DNA of 64,000 nt, taken from the NCBI RefSeq assembly GCF_030704305.1, contig NZ_CP131935.1, positions 4,964,453 to 5,028,452 of the forward strand, in the 5' to 3' direction. This DNA is from Massilia sp. R2A-15. GTDB taxonomy: Bacteria > Pseudomonadota > Gammaproteobacteria > Burkholderiales > Burkholderiaceae_D. A program made the translations under genes and the position numbers. Position 1 is the stretch's first letter. Each line of letters begins with the position of its first letter. Below are positions 37,179 to 45,932 of this stretch, piece by piece. The notes beneath the pieces were generated by a model that did no database searches, was not told the origin of the DNA, and worked only from the letters and a program-made list of their open reading frames with translations.

Positions 37179-37205
37179 CAACCCGCCCAGCCCTCCGGCG
37201 GGTTG
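37179..37205 (+). terminator. Orphan hairpin upstream of the glycine-run lipoprotein
   Basis: CAACCCGCC and GGCGGGTTG, perfect 9-bp arms, 9-nt loop, followed by TTTCATT. No plus-strand gene ends before it. Confidence 0.5.
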
Positions 37206-37291
37206 TTTCATTACAAAACATTACATCGCTCGTGCGCCGTCTCCGGCCGCGCTAGCATTCCGGCCACCTTCACTCAGCCAGGAAAAGCACG

Positions 37292-38053
37292 ATGACCCGA
37301 TCCGGACTTGCCGCCCCCCTGTTGCTGGCAACTGCGCTTTCCGCCTGCGGCGGTGGCGGCGGAGGCGGCGGTGGCGGCGCTGCGCCCGCAACCGTGACCG
37401 TCGCGGCGGCAAGCTACGCCTACGTCGCGCCGCAGGCCGGCGCCCAGCTCGCCTATGCCGACACGCTGGTCGATAACCTGAACAGCACAATCAACCGCAA
37501 CCTCTCTTCCAGCGTCACCGCGGTCGGCGCAGGAGGCGGCTATACCGCAAGCGAGGTCGACCCCTCGCACGACCGGATCGTCTCCGGCGCGGTCGACCAC
37601 ACGTTTTATCCCACTGTCTACAACTACGATGCGATGGGACGCGCGACCAGCTGGAATGTGACGGGCGCCGCCGGCGTGCCGGTGCAGTGCCAGGTGACGG
37701 GCGCGCAGCCGGCCGGGGCGCCATCCCCGCTGACTGCCGGGCAGACGTGGAACGCCTCGTATGTCGAAACCTGCGGCGCCGGCGCGGGCATCGCGTACTC
37801 CCAGACGGGCAGCTTCGTCGGCATCGAAACCGTGACCGTGCCGGCGGGCACCTTCAACGCCTACAAATTCGTCTCCACCACCACCTGGTCGGCGAATGGG
37901 CGCACGACCACCGAGGCGGTCACCCGCTGGCGCGATACGGCGGCGAGCGGTTCGCGCATCGTCAAATCGGTCGCCGCGTTCAGCTACAGCGGCGCCGAGC
38001 CGCCGCAGGGCGCGCTGGTGTCGGAAACGCAGACGCTGCAGAGTTTCCACTAG
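37292..38053 (+). CDS. Lipoprotein of unknown function with glycine run
   Basis: 253 residues; lipobox LSAC followed directly by ten glycines and then Ala/Pro, a flexible tether often seen in beta-proteobacterial lipoproteins. The rest is a predicted beta-rich domain (VDHTFYPTVYNYDAMGRATS, VTVPAGTFNAYKFVSTTTWS). The GTF(N/D)AYK pattern recalls DUF3108-like or outer-membrane beta-sandwich proteins, without certainty. It has its own upstream region. Confidence 0.65.
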   Translation: MTRSGLAAPLLLATALSACGGGGGGGGGGAAPATVTVAAASYAYVAPQAGAQLAYADTLVDNLNSTINRNLSSSVTAVGAGGGYTASEVDPSHDRIVSGAVDHTFYPTVYNYDAMGRATSWNVTGAAGVPVQCQVTGAQPAGAPSPLTAGQTWNASYVETCGAGAGIAYSQTGSFVGIETVTVPAGTFNAYKFVSTTTWSANGRTTTEAVTRWRDTAASGSRIVKSVAAFSYSGAEPPQGALVSETQTLQSFH

Positions 38054-38135
38054 GTCAGTTGCCGCCCGGGCGCACAGTGCGGCCCGGGCAAGATGGTCGC
38101 TTGTATAATGCAGTCAACCAAACTGGCTGCATACC

Positions 38136-38870
38136 ATGACCAACACCACACATTTCGGCTACAAAACCGTCTCAGAAGACGAAAAAGTCCACGAAGTTGC
38201 CAAGGTTTTCCACTCGGTCGCGTCGAAATACGACGTGATGAACGACCTGATGTCGGCCGGGCTGCACCGCGCCTGGAAGATGTTCACCATTGCCAAGGCG
38301 GGCATCCGCCCCGGCTTCAAGGTGCTCGACATCGCCGGCGGCACCGGCGACCTGTCCAAGGCGTTCGCGAAGCAGGCCGGCCCGAGCGGCGAGGTCTGGC
38401 TGACCGACATCAACGAGTCGATGCTGCGCGTGGGACGCGACCGCCTATTGAATAAAGGCCTTGTCACCCCAACATTGCTTTGTGACGCAGAGAAGCTGCC
38501 GTTCCCGGACAATTACTTCGACCGCGTCAGCGTCGCCTTCGGCCTGCGCAACATGACCCACAAGGACCAGGCGCTGAAGGAAATGCGCCGCGTGCTCAAA
38601 CCGGGCGGCAAGCTGCTGGTGCTGGAGTTTTCCAAGGTCGCCGCGCCGCTGCAGAAACCGTACGATGTGTATTCGTTCTCGGTGCTGCCGTGGCTGGGCC
38701 AGAAAATCGCCGGCGACGCCGAGAGCTACCGCTACCTGGCCGAGTCGATCCGCATGCATCCGGACCAGGAAACGCTGAAGACGATGATGCAGGACGCCGG
38801 GTTAGAGAGCGTCGACTATTACAACCTGACGGCAGGTGTGGCCGCTCTGCACACCGGTATCAAACTTTAG
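38136..38870 (+). CDS. ubiE: Ubiquinone/menaquinone C-methyltransferase
   Basis: SAM-dependent C-methylation of 2-polyprenyl-6-methoxy-1,4-benzoquinol in ubiquinone synthesis. 244 residues: SAM motif [13 protein letters not shown], then [16 protein letters not shown], and the UbiE signature regions [20 protein letters not shown] and [14 protein letters not shown]. It lies 10 bp before the Tim44 gene and close to ubiJ-ubiB, forming a ubiquinone gene group. Confidence 0.97.
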   Translation: MTNTTHFGYKTVSEDEKVHEVAKVFHSVASKYDVMNDLMSAGLHRAWKMFTIAKAGIRPGFKVLDIAGGTGDLSKAFAKQAGPSGEVWLTDINESMLRVGRDRLLNKGLVTPTLLCDAEKLPFPDNYFDRVSVAFGLRNMTHKDQALKEMRRVLKPGGKLLVLEFSKVAAPLQKPYDVYSFSVLPWLGQKIAGDAESYRYLAESIRMHPDQETLKTMMQDAGLESVDYYNLTAGVAALHTGIKL

Positions 38871-38880
38871 GAAGAACAGC

Positions 38881-39792
38881 ATGAAAAAATTCTTAGCCAG
38901 CATGATGATCGCCGTGACCGCGTTCTCGATGATCGCCGAGGCGAGCGCGCGTCCGCTGGGCGGCGGACGCTCGATCGGCCGCCAGTCGCAGTCGGTGACG
39001 CGCCAGCAGCAGGCTGCGCCGGCGCCGTTCCAGCGTCAGCAGGCCGCACCGGCACCCGCGCCGATGTCGCCGGCCGCGATGCAGCCCAAGCCGCCCTCGC
39101 GCTGGAAGGGCATGCTGGGCGGCGCGCTGCTCGGCCTCGGCCTGGGCGCGATGCTGTCGCACTTCGGCCTCGGCGGCGCAATGGCCAGCGCGATCAGCTC
39201 GATCCTGATGATCGCCTTGCTGGCGATGGCCGCGATGTTCATCTACCGCATGTTCAAACGCAAGGATGCGCCGGCCGCGTCGCCGTTCCAGCAGTACGCC
39301 AACCCGGTGCCAGCCGGCCACACGCCTGACATCGGCTCCGGCCTGAACCAGCCGGCCGCGTTCCAGCCGCAGTCGAACATGACCTACGCACCGGCCGCGC
39401 CTGCCGCGCCGTGGGGCGTGCCGGCCGATTTCGACACCGCCGCCTTCCTGCGCCACGCCAAGTCGTCCTTCATCCGGATGCAGGCGGCCTGGGACAAGGC
39501 CGACGTCAACGACCTGCGCGAATTCACCACGCCGGAAGTGTTCGCCGAGCTGAAGATGCAGATCCAGGAACGCGGCGCCAGCCCCGACTTCACCGACGTC
39601 GTGACGATCGACGGCGAGCTGCTGGGCATCGAAACGGTCGGCAGCGAGTACCTGGCCAGCGTCAAGTTCACCGGCATGATCAAGTCGGCGCCGAACGCGC
39701 CCGCCGAGCCGTTCGCCGAAGTGTGGAACATGTCCAAGCCGGTGTCGGGCAGTTCCGGCTGGGTGCTGGCAGGCATTCAACAGCTGTCGTAA
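38881..39792 (+). CDS. Tim44-like domain protein
   Basis: 303 residues: a signal or anchor sequence (MKKFLASMMIAVTAFSMIAEASA), a Gln/Pro/Ala-rich linker (about 35-85), a glycine-rich hydrophobic stretch plus membrane helix (about 90-135), and a C-terminal Tim44 domain (FLRHAKSSFIRMQAAWDKAD ... TTPEVFAELKMQI). Bacterial Tim44 homologues are membrane-associated and mostly uncharacterised; the conserved location between ubiE and ubiJ suggests a link to quinone synthesis or the membrane. ATG 38881 gives the signal sequence. Confidence 0.87.
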   Translation: MKKFLASMMIAVTAFSMIAEASARPLGGGRSIGRQSQSVTRQQQAAPAPFQRQQAAPAPAPMSPAAMQPKPPSRWKGMLGGALLGLGLGAMLSHFGLGGAMASAISSILMIALLAMAAMFIYRMFKRKDAPAASPFQQYANPVPAGHTPDIGSGLNQPAAFQPQSNMTYAPAAPAAPWGVPADFDTAAFLRHAKSSFIRMQAAWDKADVNDLREFTTPEVFAELKMQIQERGASPDFTDVVTIDGELLGIETVGSEYLASVKFTGMIKSAPNAPAEPFAEVWNMSKPVSGSSGWVLAGIQQLS

Positions 39793-39855
39793 CCTTATTT
39801 TTCTGATAAAACTTCCCGTGCTGCCCGGATTCTGTCGGGCAAACTGGTAAGATCG

Positions 39856-39892
39856 AAACCGCCCGACTCAGCCCGGGCGGTTTTGTTTTTTT
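39856..39892 (+). terminator. Intrinsic terminator after the Tim44 gene
   Basis: AAACCGCCCG pairs with CGGGCGGTTT around 8 nt, followed by TTGTTTTTTT. Confidence 0.88.
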
Positions 39893-39920
39893 AACGCGCC
39901 GAACTTGTGGCCTGTTGATT

Positions 39921-39995
39921 GTCGTTCCTGCGGAGGCAGGAACCTATACTGAATTTGCGCAGAGTCAGCATGGGTTCCTGCCTCCGCAGGCACGA
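39921..39995 (+). repeat. Family 2 composite inverted repeat, copy B
   Basis: The shortest copy (75 bp): GTCGTTCCTGCGGAGGCAGG...TACTGA, about 14 bp, TCAGCATGGGTTCCTGCCTC...CACGAC. It lies between the Tim44 terminator and ubiJ. Confidence 0.87.
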
Positions 39996-40041
39996 CGCTT
40001 CAACGCTTGACGAGGTCTGCGCCGTTTTTTAGTGCTTACCC

Positions 40042-40683
40042 ATGACGATTTCGAGTTCCAACACCTTCGCCGCTCCCGCAGTGGCTGCGATCAACCACCT
40101 GCTGGCGCAGGAAGCCTGGGCGCGGGATACGCTCGCCCTGCACGCCGGCAAGGTCGCGCTGATCGACGCCGGCAGCATTTGCTTGCGTATGCAAGTATCT
40201 CGCGATGGCATGGTGGCCGCGGCCGGCCCCGACCAGGCGCCCAGCGTAACGATTCGCATGAAGCTGTCCGACCTGCCGCTGATCGCCGCCAACCGCGAGC
40301 GCGCGTTTTCGTACGTGAAGATCGAGGGTGACGCCGAGTTCGCCAACACGATTTCGCAGTTGAGCAAGGGGCTGCGCTGGGAAGCCGAGCACGACCTCGA
40401 GCGCCTGACGGGCCCGATCGCCGCCACCCGCATCGCCGGCGGCGCGCGCGGGCTGTTCGCCGCGGCGCGCTCGACCCATCGCAAGCTGAGCGAGAACCTG
40501 GCCGAGTTTTTCCTGGAAGAGCAGCCGGTGCTGGTGCGCCCGGCCATGCTGGAAGAGCTGTCGGGCGACGTGGCGCGGCTGCGCGACGACGTCGAACGGG
40601 CGGCCAAGCGGCTCGCCCGGCTGGAACAGAAGCTGGCGCCGCGCAGCGCCGGCCTGGCAACGCAACACCAAATGGATAGCTGA
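40042..40683 (+). CDS. ubiJ: Ubiquinone biosynthesis accessory factor UbiJ (SCP2 domain)
   Basis: UbiJ is a lipid-binding SCP2 protein that organises the soluble Ubi complex. 213 residues: an SCP2 sterol-carrier domain (about 15-110) and a C-terminal helical/coiled-coil tail ([22 protein letters not shown]). Its stop overlaps the ubiB ATG (TGATG), the conserved ubiJ-ubiB coupling. Confidence 0.93.
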   Translation: MTISSSNTFAAPAVAAINHLLAQEAWARDTLALHAGKVALIDAGSICLRMQVSRDGMVAAAGPDQAPSVTIRMKLSDLPLIAANRERAFSYVKIEGDAEFANTISQLSKGLRWEAEHDLERLTGPIAATRIAGGARGLFAAARSTHRKLSENLAEFFLEEQPVLVRPAMLEELSGDVARLRDDVERAAKRLARLEQKLAPRSAGLATQHQMDS

Positions 40684-42248
40684 TGATATTGAAATTCCTG
40701 CGCCTGCTGAAAATTCTCCGGGTGGCCACCAAGTATGGCCTCGACGAGATTGCCATCTCCGGCCTGAAAGTGCCGCGTACCGCCAAGCTGATCGACACCG
40801 TTATATTTTGGCGCGACATTTCCGCCCCGCGCGGACTGCGCCTGCGCCTCGCGCTCGAAGAACTGGGGCCGATCTTCGTGAAATTCGGCCAGGTGCTCTC
40901 GACCCGGCGCGACCTCATGCCGCCGGACATCGCCGACGAACTGGCGCGCCTGCAGGACCGCGTGCCGCCCTTCGATTCGGACGTCGCGATCCGCCAGATC
41001 ACCAAGTCGCTCGGCGCCCATCCGGAGCAGCTGTTCGCCAGCTTCGAGCGCGACCCGGTGGCGTCCGCGTCGATCGCCCAGGTGCACTTCGCGGTGCTGA
41101 AGAACGGACGCGAAGTCGCCGTCAAGGTGCTGCGTCCCGGTATGAAGAAGACCATCGACGAGGACGTCGCGCTGATGCACGTCGCCGCCGGCTGGATCGA
41201 GCGCCTGTGGGCCGAGAGCAAGCGCCTGAAGCCGCGCGAGGTGGTCGGCGAGTTCGACAAATATCTGCACGACGAGCTGGACCTGATGCGCGAGGCGGCC
41301 AACGCCAGCCAGCTGCGCCGCAACTTCGCCGACTCCAAGCTCCTGATGGTGCCGGAGATGTACTGGGACTACTGCTCCAGCGACGTGATCGTGATGGAGC
41401 GCATGCACGGCATCCCCGTGTCGCAAATCGAGCGCCTGGCCGCCGAGGGCGTCGACCTGCGCAAGCTGTCGTCGGACGGCGTCGAGATCTTCTTCACCCA
41501 GGTGTTCCGCGACGGCTTCTTCCACGCCGATATGCACCCCGGGAACATCCTCGTGTCGATTGCGCCCGAGACCTTCGGCCGCTACATCGCGCTCGATTTC
41601 GGCATCATGGGAACGCTCAACGACTTCGACAAGGACTACCTGTCGCAGAACTTCCTGGCCTTCTTCCAGCGCGACTACAAGCGCGTGGCCGAGGCGCACA
41701 TCGAGTCCGGCTGGGCGCCGCCCGAGACGCGCGTCGATGAACTGGAAGCGGCGGTGCGCGCCTGCTGCGAACCGATCTTCGACCGCCCGCTGAAGGACAT
41801 CTCGTTCGGCCAGATCCTGCTGCGCCTGTTCCAGACGTCGCGCCGCTTCAACGTCGAAGTGCAGCCGCAGCTGGTCCTGCTGCAAAAGACCCTGCTCAAC
41901 ATCGAAGGCCTGGGGCGACAGCTCGATCCCAACCTCGACCTGTGGAAGACCGCCAAGCCCTACCTGGAGCGCTGGATGGGCGAGCAGGTCGGCATCCGCG
42001 GCTTCGTCGAGCGCCTGAAGGCCGAGGCGCCGCGCTTCGCCCATATCTTCCCCCAGCTGCCGCGCCTTGTGCACCGCGCGCTCGAGCAGGTGCAGCCGAA
42101 TGGCAGCGACACCGAGCTGCTGAAAATGCTGGTGCTCGAGCAGCGCCGCACCAACCGGCTGCTGGCGTTCGTCGCCTATTTTGTGGCCGCGCTGGGCCTG
42201 GGCCTGGCCGCGATCCAGCTGTACGTGCGCTACCACGCGGCGGGCTAG
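40683..42248 (+). CDS. ubiB: Ubiquinone biosynthesis kinase-like protein UbiB
   Basis: ABC1/ADCK-family atypical kinase/ATPase needed for aerobic ubiquinone synthesis. 521 residues with the family KxGQ motif ([15 protein letters not shown]), the Ala-rich nucleotide loop ASIAQVH, catalytic lysine in [10 protein letters not shown], the HADMHPGN loop and LDFGIMG. A C-terminal hydrophobic helix ([20 protein letters not shown]) anchors it in the membrane. Coupled to ubiJ upstream; the methyltransferase gene starts at the next base after the stop. Confidence 0.96.
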   Translation: MILKFLRLLKILRVATKYGLDEIAISGLKVPRTAKLIDTVIFWRDISAPRGLRLRLALEELGPIFVKFGQVLSTRRDLMPPDIADELARLQDRVPPFDSDVAIRQITKSLGAHPEQLFASFERDPVASASIAQVHFAVLKNGREVAVKVLRPGMKKTIDEDVALMHVAAGWIERLWAESKRLKPREVVGEFDKYLHDELDLMREAANASQLRRNFADSKLLMVPEMYWDYCSSDVIVMERMHGIPVSQIERLAAEGVDLRKLSSDGVEIFFTQVFRDGFFHADMHPGNILVSIAPETFGRYIALDFGIMGTLNDFDKDYLSQNFLAFFQRDYKRVAEAHIESGWAPPETRVDELEAAVRACCEPIFDRPLKDISFGQILLRLFQTSRRFNVEVQPQLVLLQKTLLNIEGLGRQLDPNLDLWKTAKPYLERWMGEQVGIRGFVERLKAEAPRFAHIFPQLPRLVHRALEQVQPNGSDTELLKMLVLEQRRTNRLLAFVAYFVAALGLGLAAIQLYVRYHAAG

Positions 42249-42842
42249 ATGCCGGAGTTCGACAGCCGCGATCCGCTGACGCCGGCGTTCTGGGACGAAC
42301 GCTTCGAGCGCGGCTTCACGCCGTGGAACCGCGGCGGCGTGCCGCAGGCGCTGCGCGATTTCGCCGCGCGCGCGGGAGCAAAGACCGTGTTGATACCGGG
42401 CTGCGGCGCAGCCTACGAACTGGCGTTCCTGTCGGAGCTGGGCTGGGACGCGACCGCGATCGATTTCTCGCCGGCCGCGGTGGCGACGGCGAAGGCCGGC
42501 CTGGGCAAATGGGCGGGCAGGGTGGTGGAGGCGGATTTTTTCAAATACGCGCCATCGAAGCCGCTGGACATGATCTACGAACGTGCATTCCTGTGCGCCT
42601 TGCCGCGCGCGATGTGGCCGCAAGTCGCCGCGCGATGGGCCGAACTGCTGGCGCCGGGCGCCTTGCTGGCGGGGTTCTTCTTTTTCGATACCGTTGCAAA
42701 AGGCCCGCCGTTCGGTATCACGAGGGAGCGACTCGACGAACTGCTGTCAACAAACTTCGAGTGCATCGAGGATGCCGCGGTGAGTGATTCGATTCCCGTT
42801 TTTGAAGGCAAAGAGCGCTGGATGATCTGGCGCCGGCGCTAA
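42249..42842 (+). CDS. TPMT-family SAM methyltransferase
   Basis: 197 residues resembling thiopurine S-methyltransferase-type enzymes: PAFWDERFERGFTPWNRGGVP, SAM motif VLIPGCGAAYELAFLSELGW, and IYERAFLCALPRAMWP. It starts immediately after ubiB. The substrate is unknown; related proteins methylate thiols, selenium or tellurium compounds. The final base of its stop is the first base of repeat C. Confidence 0.85.
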   Translation: MPEFDSRDPLTPAFWDERFERGFTPWNRGGVPQALRDFAARAGAKTVLIPGCGAAYELAFLSELGWDATAIDFSPAAVATAKAGLGKWAGRVVEADFFKYAPSKPLDMIYERAFLCALPRAMWPQVAARWAELLAPGALLAGFFFFDTVAKGPPFGITRERLDELLSTNFECIEDAAVSDSIPVFEGKERWMIWRRR

Positions 42843-42948
42843 CCCGCCCGTCGTTCCTGCGAAGGCAGGAACCCATGCTGAACTTGCACTAGCCAACATC
42901 GATCGAACTCAGTATAGGTTCCTGCCTTCGCAGGAACGACGGGCGGGT
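42842..42948 (+). repeat. Family 2 composite inverted repeat, copy C
   Basis: 107 bp with perfect 32-bp inverted arms (42842-42873 and 42917-42948) of ACCCGCCCGTCG plus the dRS3-like palindrome. It fills the whole convergent gap; its outermost bases are the last bases of the two flanking stop codons. Confidence 0.93.
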
Positions 42949-44072
42949 CAGTCCAGCGTCTTGCGGTAGCTAACCATCGCCACCGTCCCCGCCACGAGCA
43001 TGAACAGCGCGATCGGCCACAGATGCGGCGCGATCTCCGCCAGCCCATTCCCCTTCAACATAATCCCCCGCACGATGCGCAGGAAATGCGTCAGCGGCAG
43101 CACCTCCCCGATCATCTGCGCCCATCTCGGCATCCCGCGAAACGGGAACATGAACCCCGACAGCAGCATCGACGGCAGGAAAAAGAAGAACGTCAGCTGC
43201 ATCGCCTGCAGCTGGCTTTTGGCGATCGTGGAAAACGTGAACCCCACCGCCAGGTTCGCCGCCATGAACAGGATCAGCGCCGCCGACAGCAGCGCGTAGC
43301 TGCCGATCATCGGCACGTCAAACAGCAGGCGCGCGGCGACCAGCACCACCGTCACCTGCACATAACCGATGCCGATGTACGGCGCGATCTTGCCGATCAT
43401 GACCTCGATCGGCCGCGCCGGCGTCGCCAGTAAATTCTCCATCGTGCCGCGCTCGCGTTCGCGCGTCATCGCCAACCCCGTCATCATCACCATCGTCATT
43501 GTCAGGATCACGCCGATCAGTCCCGGCACGATGTTGTAGCGCGCCAGTCCTTCCGGGTTGTAGCGGCGCTGCACCCGGATCTCGTACGGCATGTCGCCCG
43601 GCTGCAGATGCGCCAGCGCGCCCTGCGCATCGTGCGCCAGCACCTGCCGGCCGATGCCCGCCAGCGCGGCCAGCGCGGCGCCGGATGCCGCCGGATCGGT
43701 CGCATCGGCGGCGAACAGGATCGCCGGATGCTCGCCACGTTCCAGCTGGCGCGCGAAGCCTGCCGGAATCTCGAGCACGAACTGCACCTCCCCGGTTTCA
43801 AGCAGCCGGTTGGCCTGCGCGCTGCTGCGAGGGCGCTGCGTGATGCGGAAGTAGCCCGAGTTCTCCAGTCCCGCGGCCAGGCTGCGCGAGAACGCGCTGT
43901 CGTCCGCCGCCAGCACCGCCGTCGGCAGCGCCCGCGGATCGGTATTGATCGCGTACCCGAACAGCACCAGCTGCATGATCGGCACCCCGACCATCATCGC
44001 GAACGTCAGCCGGTCCCGCTTCAGCTGCAGGAATTCCTTGATCAGGATGGCCAGCAGGCGCGCCCGGTTCAT
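42948..44072 (-). CDS. ABC-2 type transporter permease
   Basis: 374 residues: an N-terminal membrane helix (LTFAMMVGVPIMQLVLFGYA), a large periplasmic loop (about 50-170) and five to six C-terminal helices, the YhhJ/YbhR-type topology (MTGLAMTRERERGTMENLLA, FMFPFRGMPRWAQMIGEVLPLTHF). With the ATPase and HlyD genes it forms an exporter for drugs or other hydrophobic compounds. It begins in an ATGA overlap with the ATPase gene. Confidence 0.9.
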   Translation of the reverse strand: MNRARLLAILIKEFLQLKRDRLTFAMMVGVPIMQLVLFGYAINTDPRALPTAVLAADDSAFSRSLAAGLENSGYFRITQRPRSSAQANRLLETGEVQFVLEIPAGFARQLERGEHPAILFAADATDPAASGAALAALAGIGRQVLAHDAQGALAHLQPGDMPYEIRVQRRYNPEGLARYNIVPGLIGVILTMTMVMMTGLAMTRERERGTMENLLATPARPIEVMIGKIAPYIGIGYVQVTVVLVAARLLFDVPMIGSYALLSAALILFMAANLAVGFTFSTIAKSQLQAMQLTFFFFLPSMLLSGFMFPFRGMPRWAQMIGEVLPLTHFLRIVRGIMLKGNGLAEIAPHLWPIALFMLVAGTVAMVSYRKTLD

Positions 44073-44809
44073 GAGAAGTTGTCCGTCGATGCGGCGATGA
44101 GCGCAACGAAAGCGTCTTCCAGCGTCTGCCCGCCGGCCTGCGCAATCAAGTCGGCCGCGGTTCCCTGCGCCAGCAGCTTGCCGTACGAGATGAACGCCAA
44201 CTCGTCGCAGCGTTCCGCCTCGTCCATGTAGTGAGTCGACACCAGCACCGTCATGCCCTTGCCGGCCAGCGCGTGCAGGTGGTCCCAGAATTCGCGCCGC
44301 GCCTTCGGATCGACGCCGGCGGTGGGCTCGTCGAGCAGCAGCAGCTTTGGATCGTGCAGCAGGCATGCGGCCAGCGCCAGGCGCTGCTTCCAGCCGCCCG
44401 ACAGCGCACCCGCCAGTTGCTCGCGCCGGCTGGCCAGGCCGAGTTCTTCGAGCGTCGCCGTCACTTTCGCGGCGCGCCCGGGAATCTCGTACACGCGCGC
44501 GACGAACGACAGGTTCTCTTCGATGCTCAGGTCGTCGTAGAGGCCGAAGCGCTGCGTCATGTAGCCGACCTGGCGCTTGATCTGCTGCGCCTCGCGGCGT
44601 ACGTCGAAGCCCAGGCAGGTTCCTTCCCCTTCGTCCGGGGTGAGCAGGCCGCACAGCATGCGGATGGTGGTGGTCTTGCCGCTGCCGTTCGGCCCGAGGA
44701 AGCCGTAGATGCGCCCGCGCGCCACGCGCATGTCGATGTGGTCGACCACCGTGCGCTCGCCGTACCGCTTGGTCAGCCCGCGCACATCGATGATGGCTTC
44801 GCCGTTCAT
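44069..44809 (-). CDS. ABC transporter ATP-binding protein
   Basis: 246 residues: Walker A GPNGSGKTTTI, signature LSGGWKQRLALA, Walker B LLLLDEPTAGVDP, H-loop STHYMDEAERCD. DrrA/YbhF-type exporter ATPase with a single nucleotide-binding domain. It overlaps the HlyD gene upstream by 4 bp and the permease downstream by 4 bp, so the three are tightly coupled. Confidence 0.93.
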   Translation of the reverse strand: MNGEAIIDVRGLTKRYGERTVVDHIDMRVARGRIYGFLGPNGSGKTTTIRMLCGLLTPDEGEGTCLGFDVRREAQQIKRQVGYMTQRFGLYDDLSIEENLSFVARVYEIPGRAAKVTATLEELGLASRREQLAGALSGGWKQRLALAACLLHDPKLLLLDEPTAGVDPKARREFWDHLHALAGKGMTVLVSTHYMDEAERCDELAFISYGKLLAQGTAADLIAQAGGQTLEDAFVALIAASTDNFS

Positions 44810-45759
44810 GGCGCCCGCGCGCCGAGGCGCACTTCCAGCGGCTGGCCCGGATGCAGCCGGCGCGCCTGTTGCGCGGCGGGACGCGCCTCGACCAGGAACA
44901 CCAGGCTGGCGCGGTTCTCCTTGCTGTAGATGACCGGCGAGGTGAATTCGGCGCTGCGCGCGATGAAGGTGATCGTTGCTGGTATCGGATCGCCGCAGCC
45001 GTCGCAGCGCAGCGACACCTGCTGGCCCAACGCGAGCGAGCCGACCACCGGCTCGGTCACGAAGAAGCGCGCCTTGATGTTCTCCGGCGGGAGCATGCTG
45101 ACCACCGGGCTGCCGGCGGGCACCAGCTCGCCCTCGCGGTAGAACACCTCCGTCACGTCGCCGGCTTGCGGAATACGCCGCACTTTCTGGTCTACCTTCC
45201 AGCTGGCTTGCGCAAGCTGTGCTTCGGCTGCCTTCTGGTCCTGCGCTGCGGCGTCGATCTCGTCGCTGCGCGCGCCCAGCTGCGCCACGCGGAGCTGCGC
45301 GCGAAGCTCGTTCACGCGCGCCTGGTCGCGCGCTACCGCGGAACGCGCCACATCGAGTTGGGCCGGCGCGATGAAGTGCGCGTCGATCAGTTTCTGCTGG
45401 CGCGCCAGCGCCGCCGTGGACAGGGCGAGATCTGCCTGCGCCTGCGCCAGTTGCGCACGCGCCGCCGCCAGTTCGTCGGGCCGCTTGCCTTTGCGGACAT
45501 CGGCCAGCTGCGACTGCGCGCGCTGCACGCGCGATTGCGCCTCAGCGCGTTCGGCGCGCTCGGACTCCTGCTCCAGCACGAAGGCCGGCGCGTCGGCCGC
45601 CACCTTGTCGCCGGCCTTCACGTACACCTTCGCCAGCGTGCCGGCGATCGGCGAGGCGACGCGCACATATTCGCCTTCCGCGTAGCCGGGAATGAAGTCG
45701 TCGGCGTGGCGCGCGCAGCCCGCGGCCAGCAGGCAAGCCAGTAACACGATCGCTTTCAT
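44806..45759 (-). CDS. HlyD-family periplasmic adaptor lipoprotein
   Basis: 317 residues: lipobox LAAGC (Cys15), a biotinyl/lipoyl-like half (VASPIAGTLAKVYVKAGDKV), a long alpha-helical coiled coil (about 65-185, rich in Ala/Gln/Arg) and a beta-barrel domain (PENIKARFFVTEPVVGSLAL). This is the membrane-fusion protein of the exporter, as YbhG is in E. coli. No outer-membrane channel is encoded nearby, so a TolC from elsewhere is needed. First gene of the three-gene operon. Confidence 0.9.
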   Translation of the reverse strand: MKAIVLLACLLAAGCARHADDFIPGYAEGEYVRVASPIAGTLAKVYVKAGDKVAADAPAFVLEQESERAERAEAQSRVQRAQSQLADVRKGKRPDELAAARAQLAQAQADLALSTAALARQQKLIDAHFIAPAQLDVARSAVARDQARVNELRAQLRVAQLGARSDEIDAAAQDQKAAEAQLAQASWKVDQKVRRIPQAGDVTEVFYREGELVPAGSPVVSMLPPENIKARFFVTEPVVGSLALGQQVSLRCDGCGDPIPATITFIARSAEFTSPVIYSKENRASLVFLVEARPAAQQARRLHPGQPLEVRLGARAP

Positions 45760-45812
45760 GGAGCCTCCGTGCAGCTATTGAGCGGGCGGATCTTCGCGCC
45801 GTCGACAAACCC

Positions 45813-45825
45813 GGGGTCAGGTCCG
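45813..45825 (+). repeat. Family 1 half-site, copy i
   Basis: GGGGTCAGGTCCG without a recognisable right arm (CCCGGGCGC follows). It is in the divergent region between the exporter and the binding-protein gene. Confidence 0.6.
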
Positions 45826-45932
45826 CCCGGGCGCGTGTATTCATTTTAAAAATGACACTGTAGCTGTTTTTTTAAGTAGATTCATTGTTGGGCTGTACAC
45901 TCAGGCATTTCCAGGAAAACAAGGAAGCTGCC

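Larger units (their letters stand above)
37011..37291. other. Intergenic region, divergent
   Basis: 281 bp, AT-rich at 37020-37160. It holds the sigma-54 promoter (minus strand) and the orphan hairpin at 37179-37205. No coding sequence is seen. Confidence 0.6.

Noticed and set aside
42948..44654. Single 568-residue permease reading from 44654
   Set aside because: The upstream part is an out-of-frame shadow of the ATPase gene; the ATG at 44072 in the ATGA overlap gives a standard ABC-2 permease.
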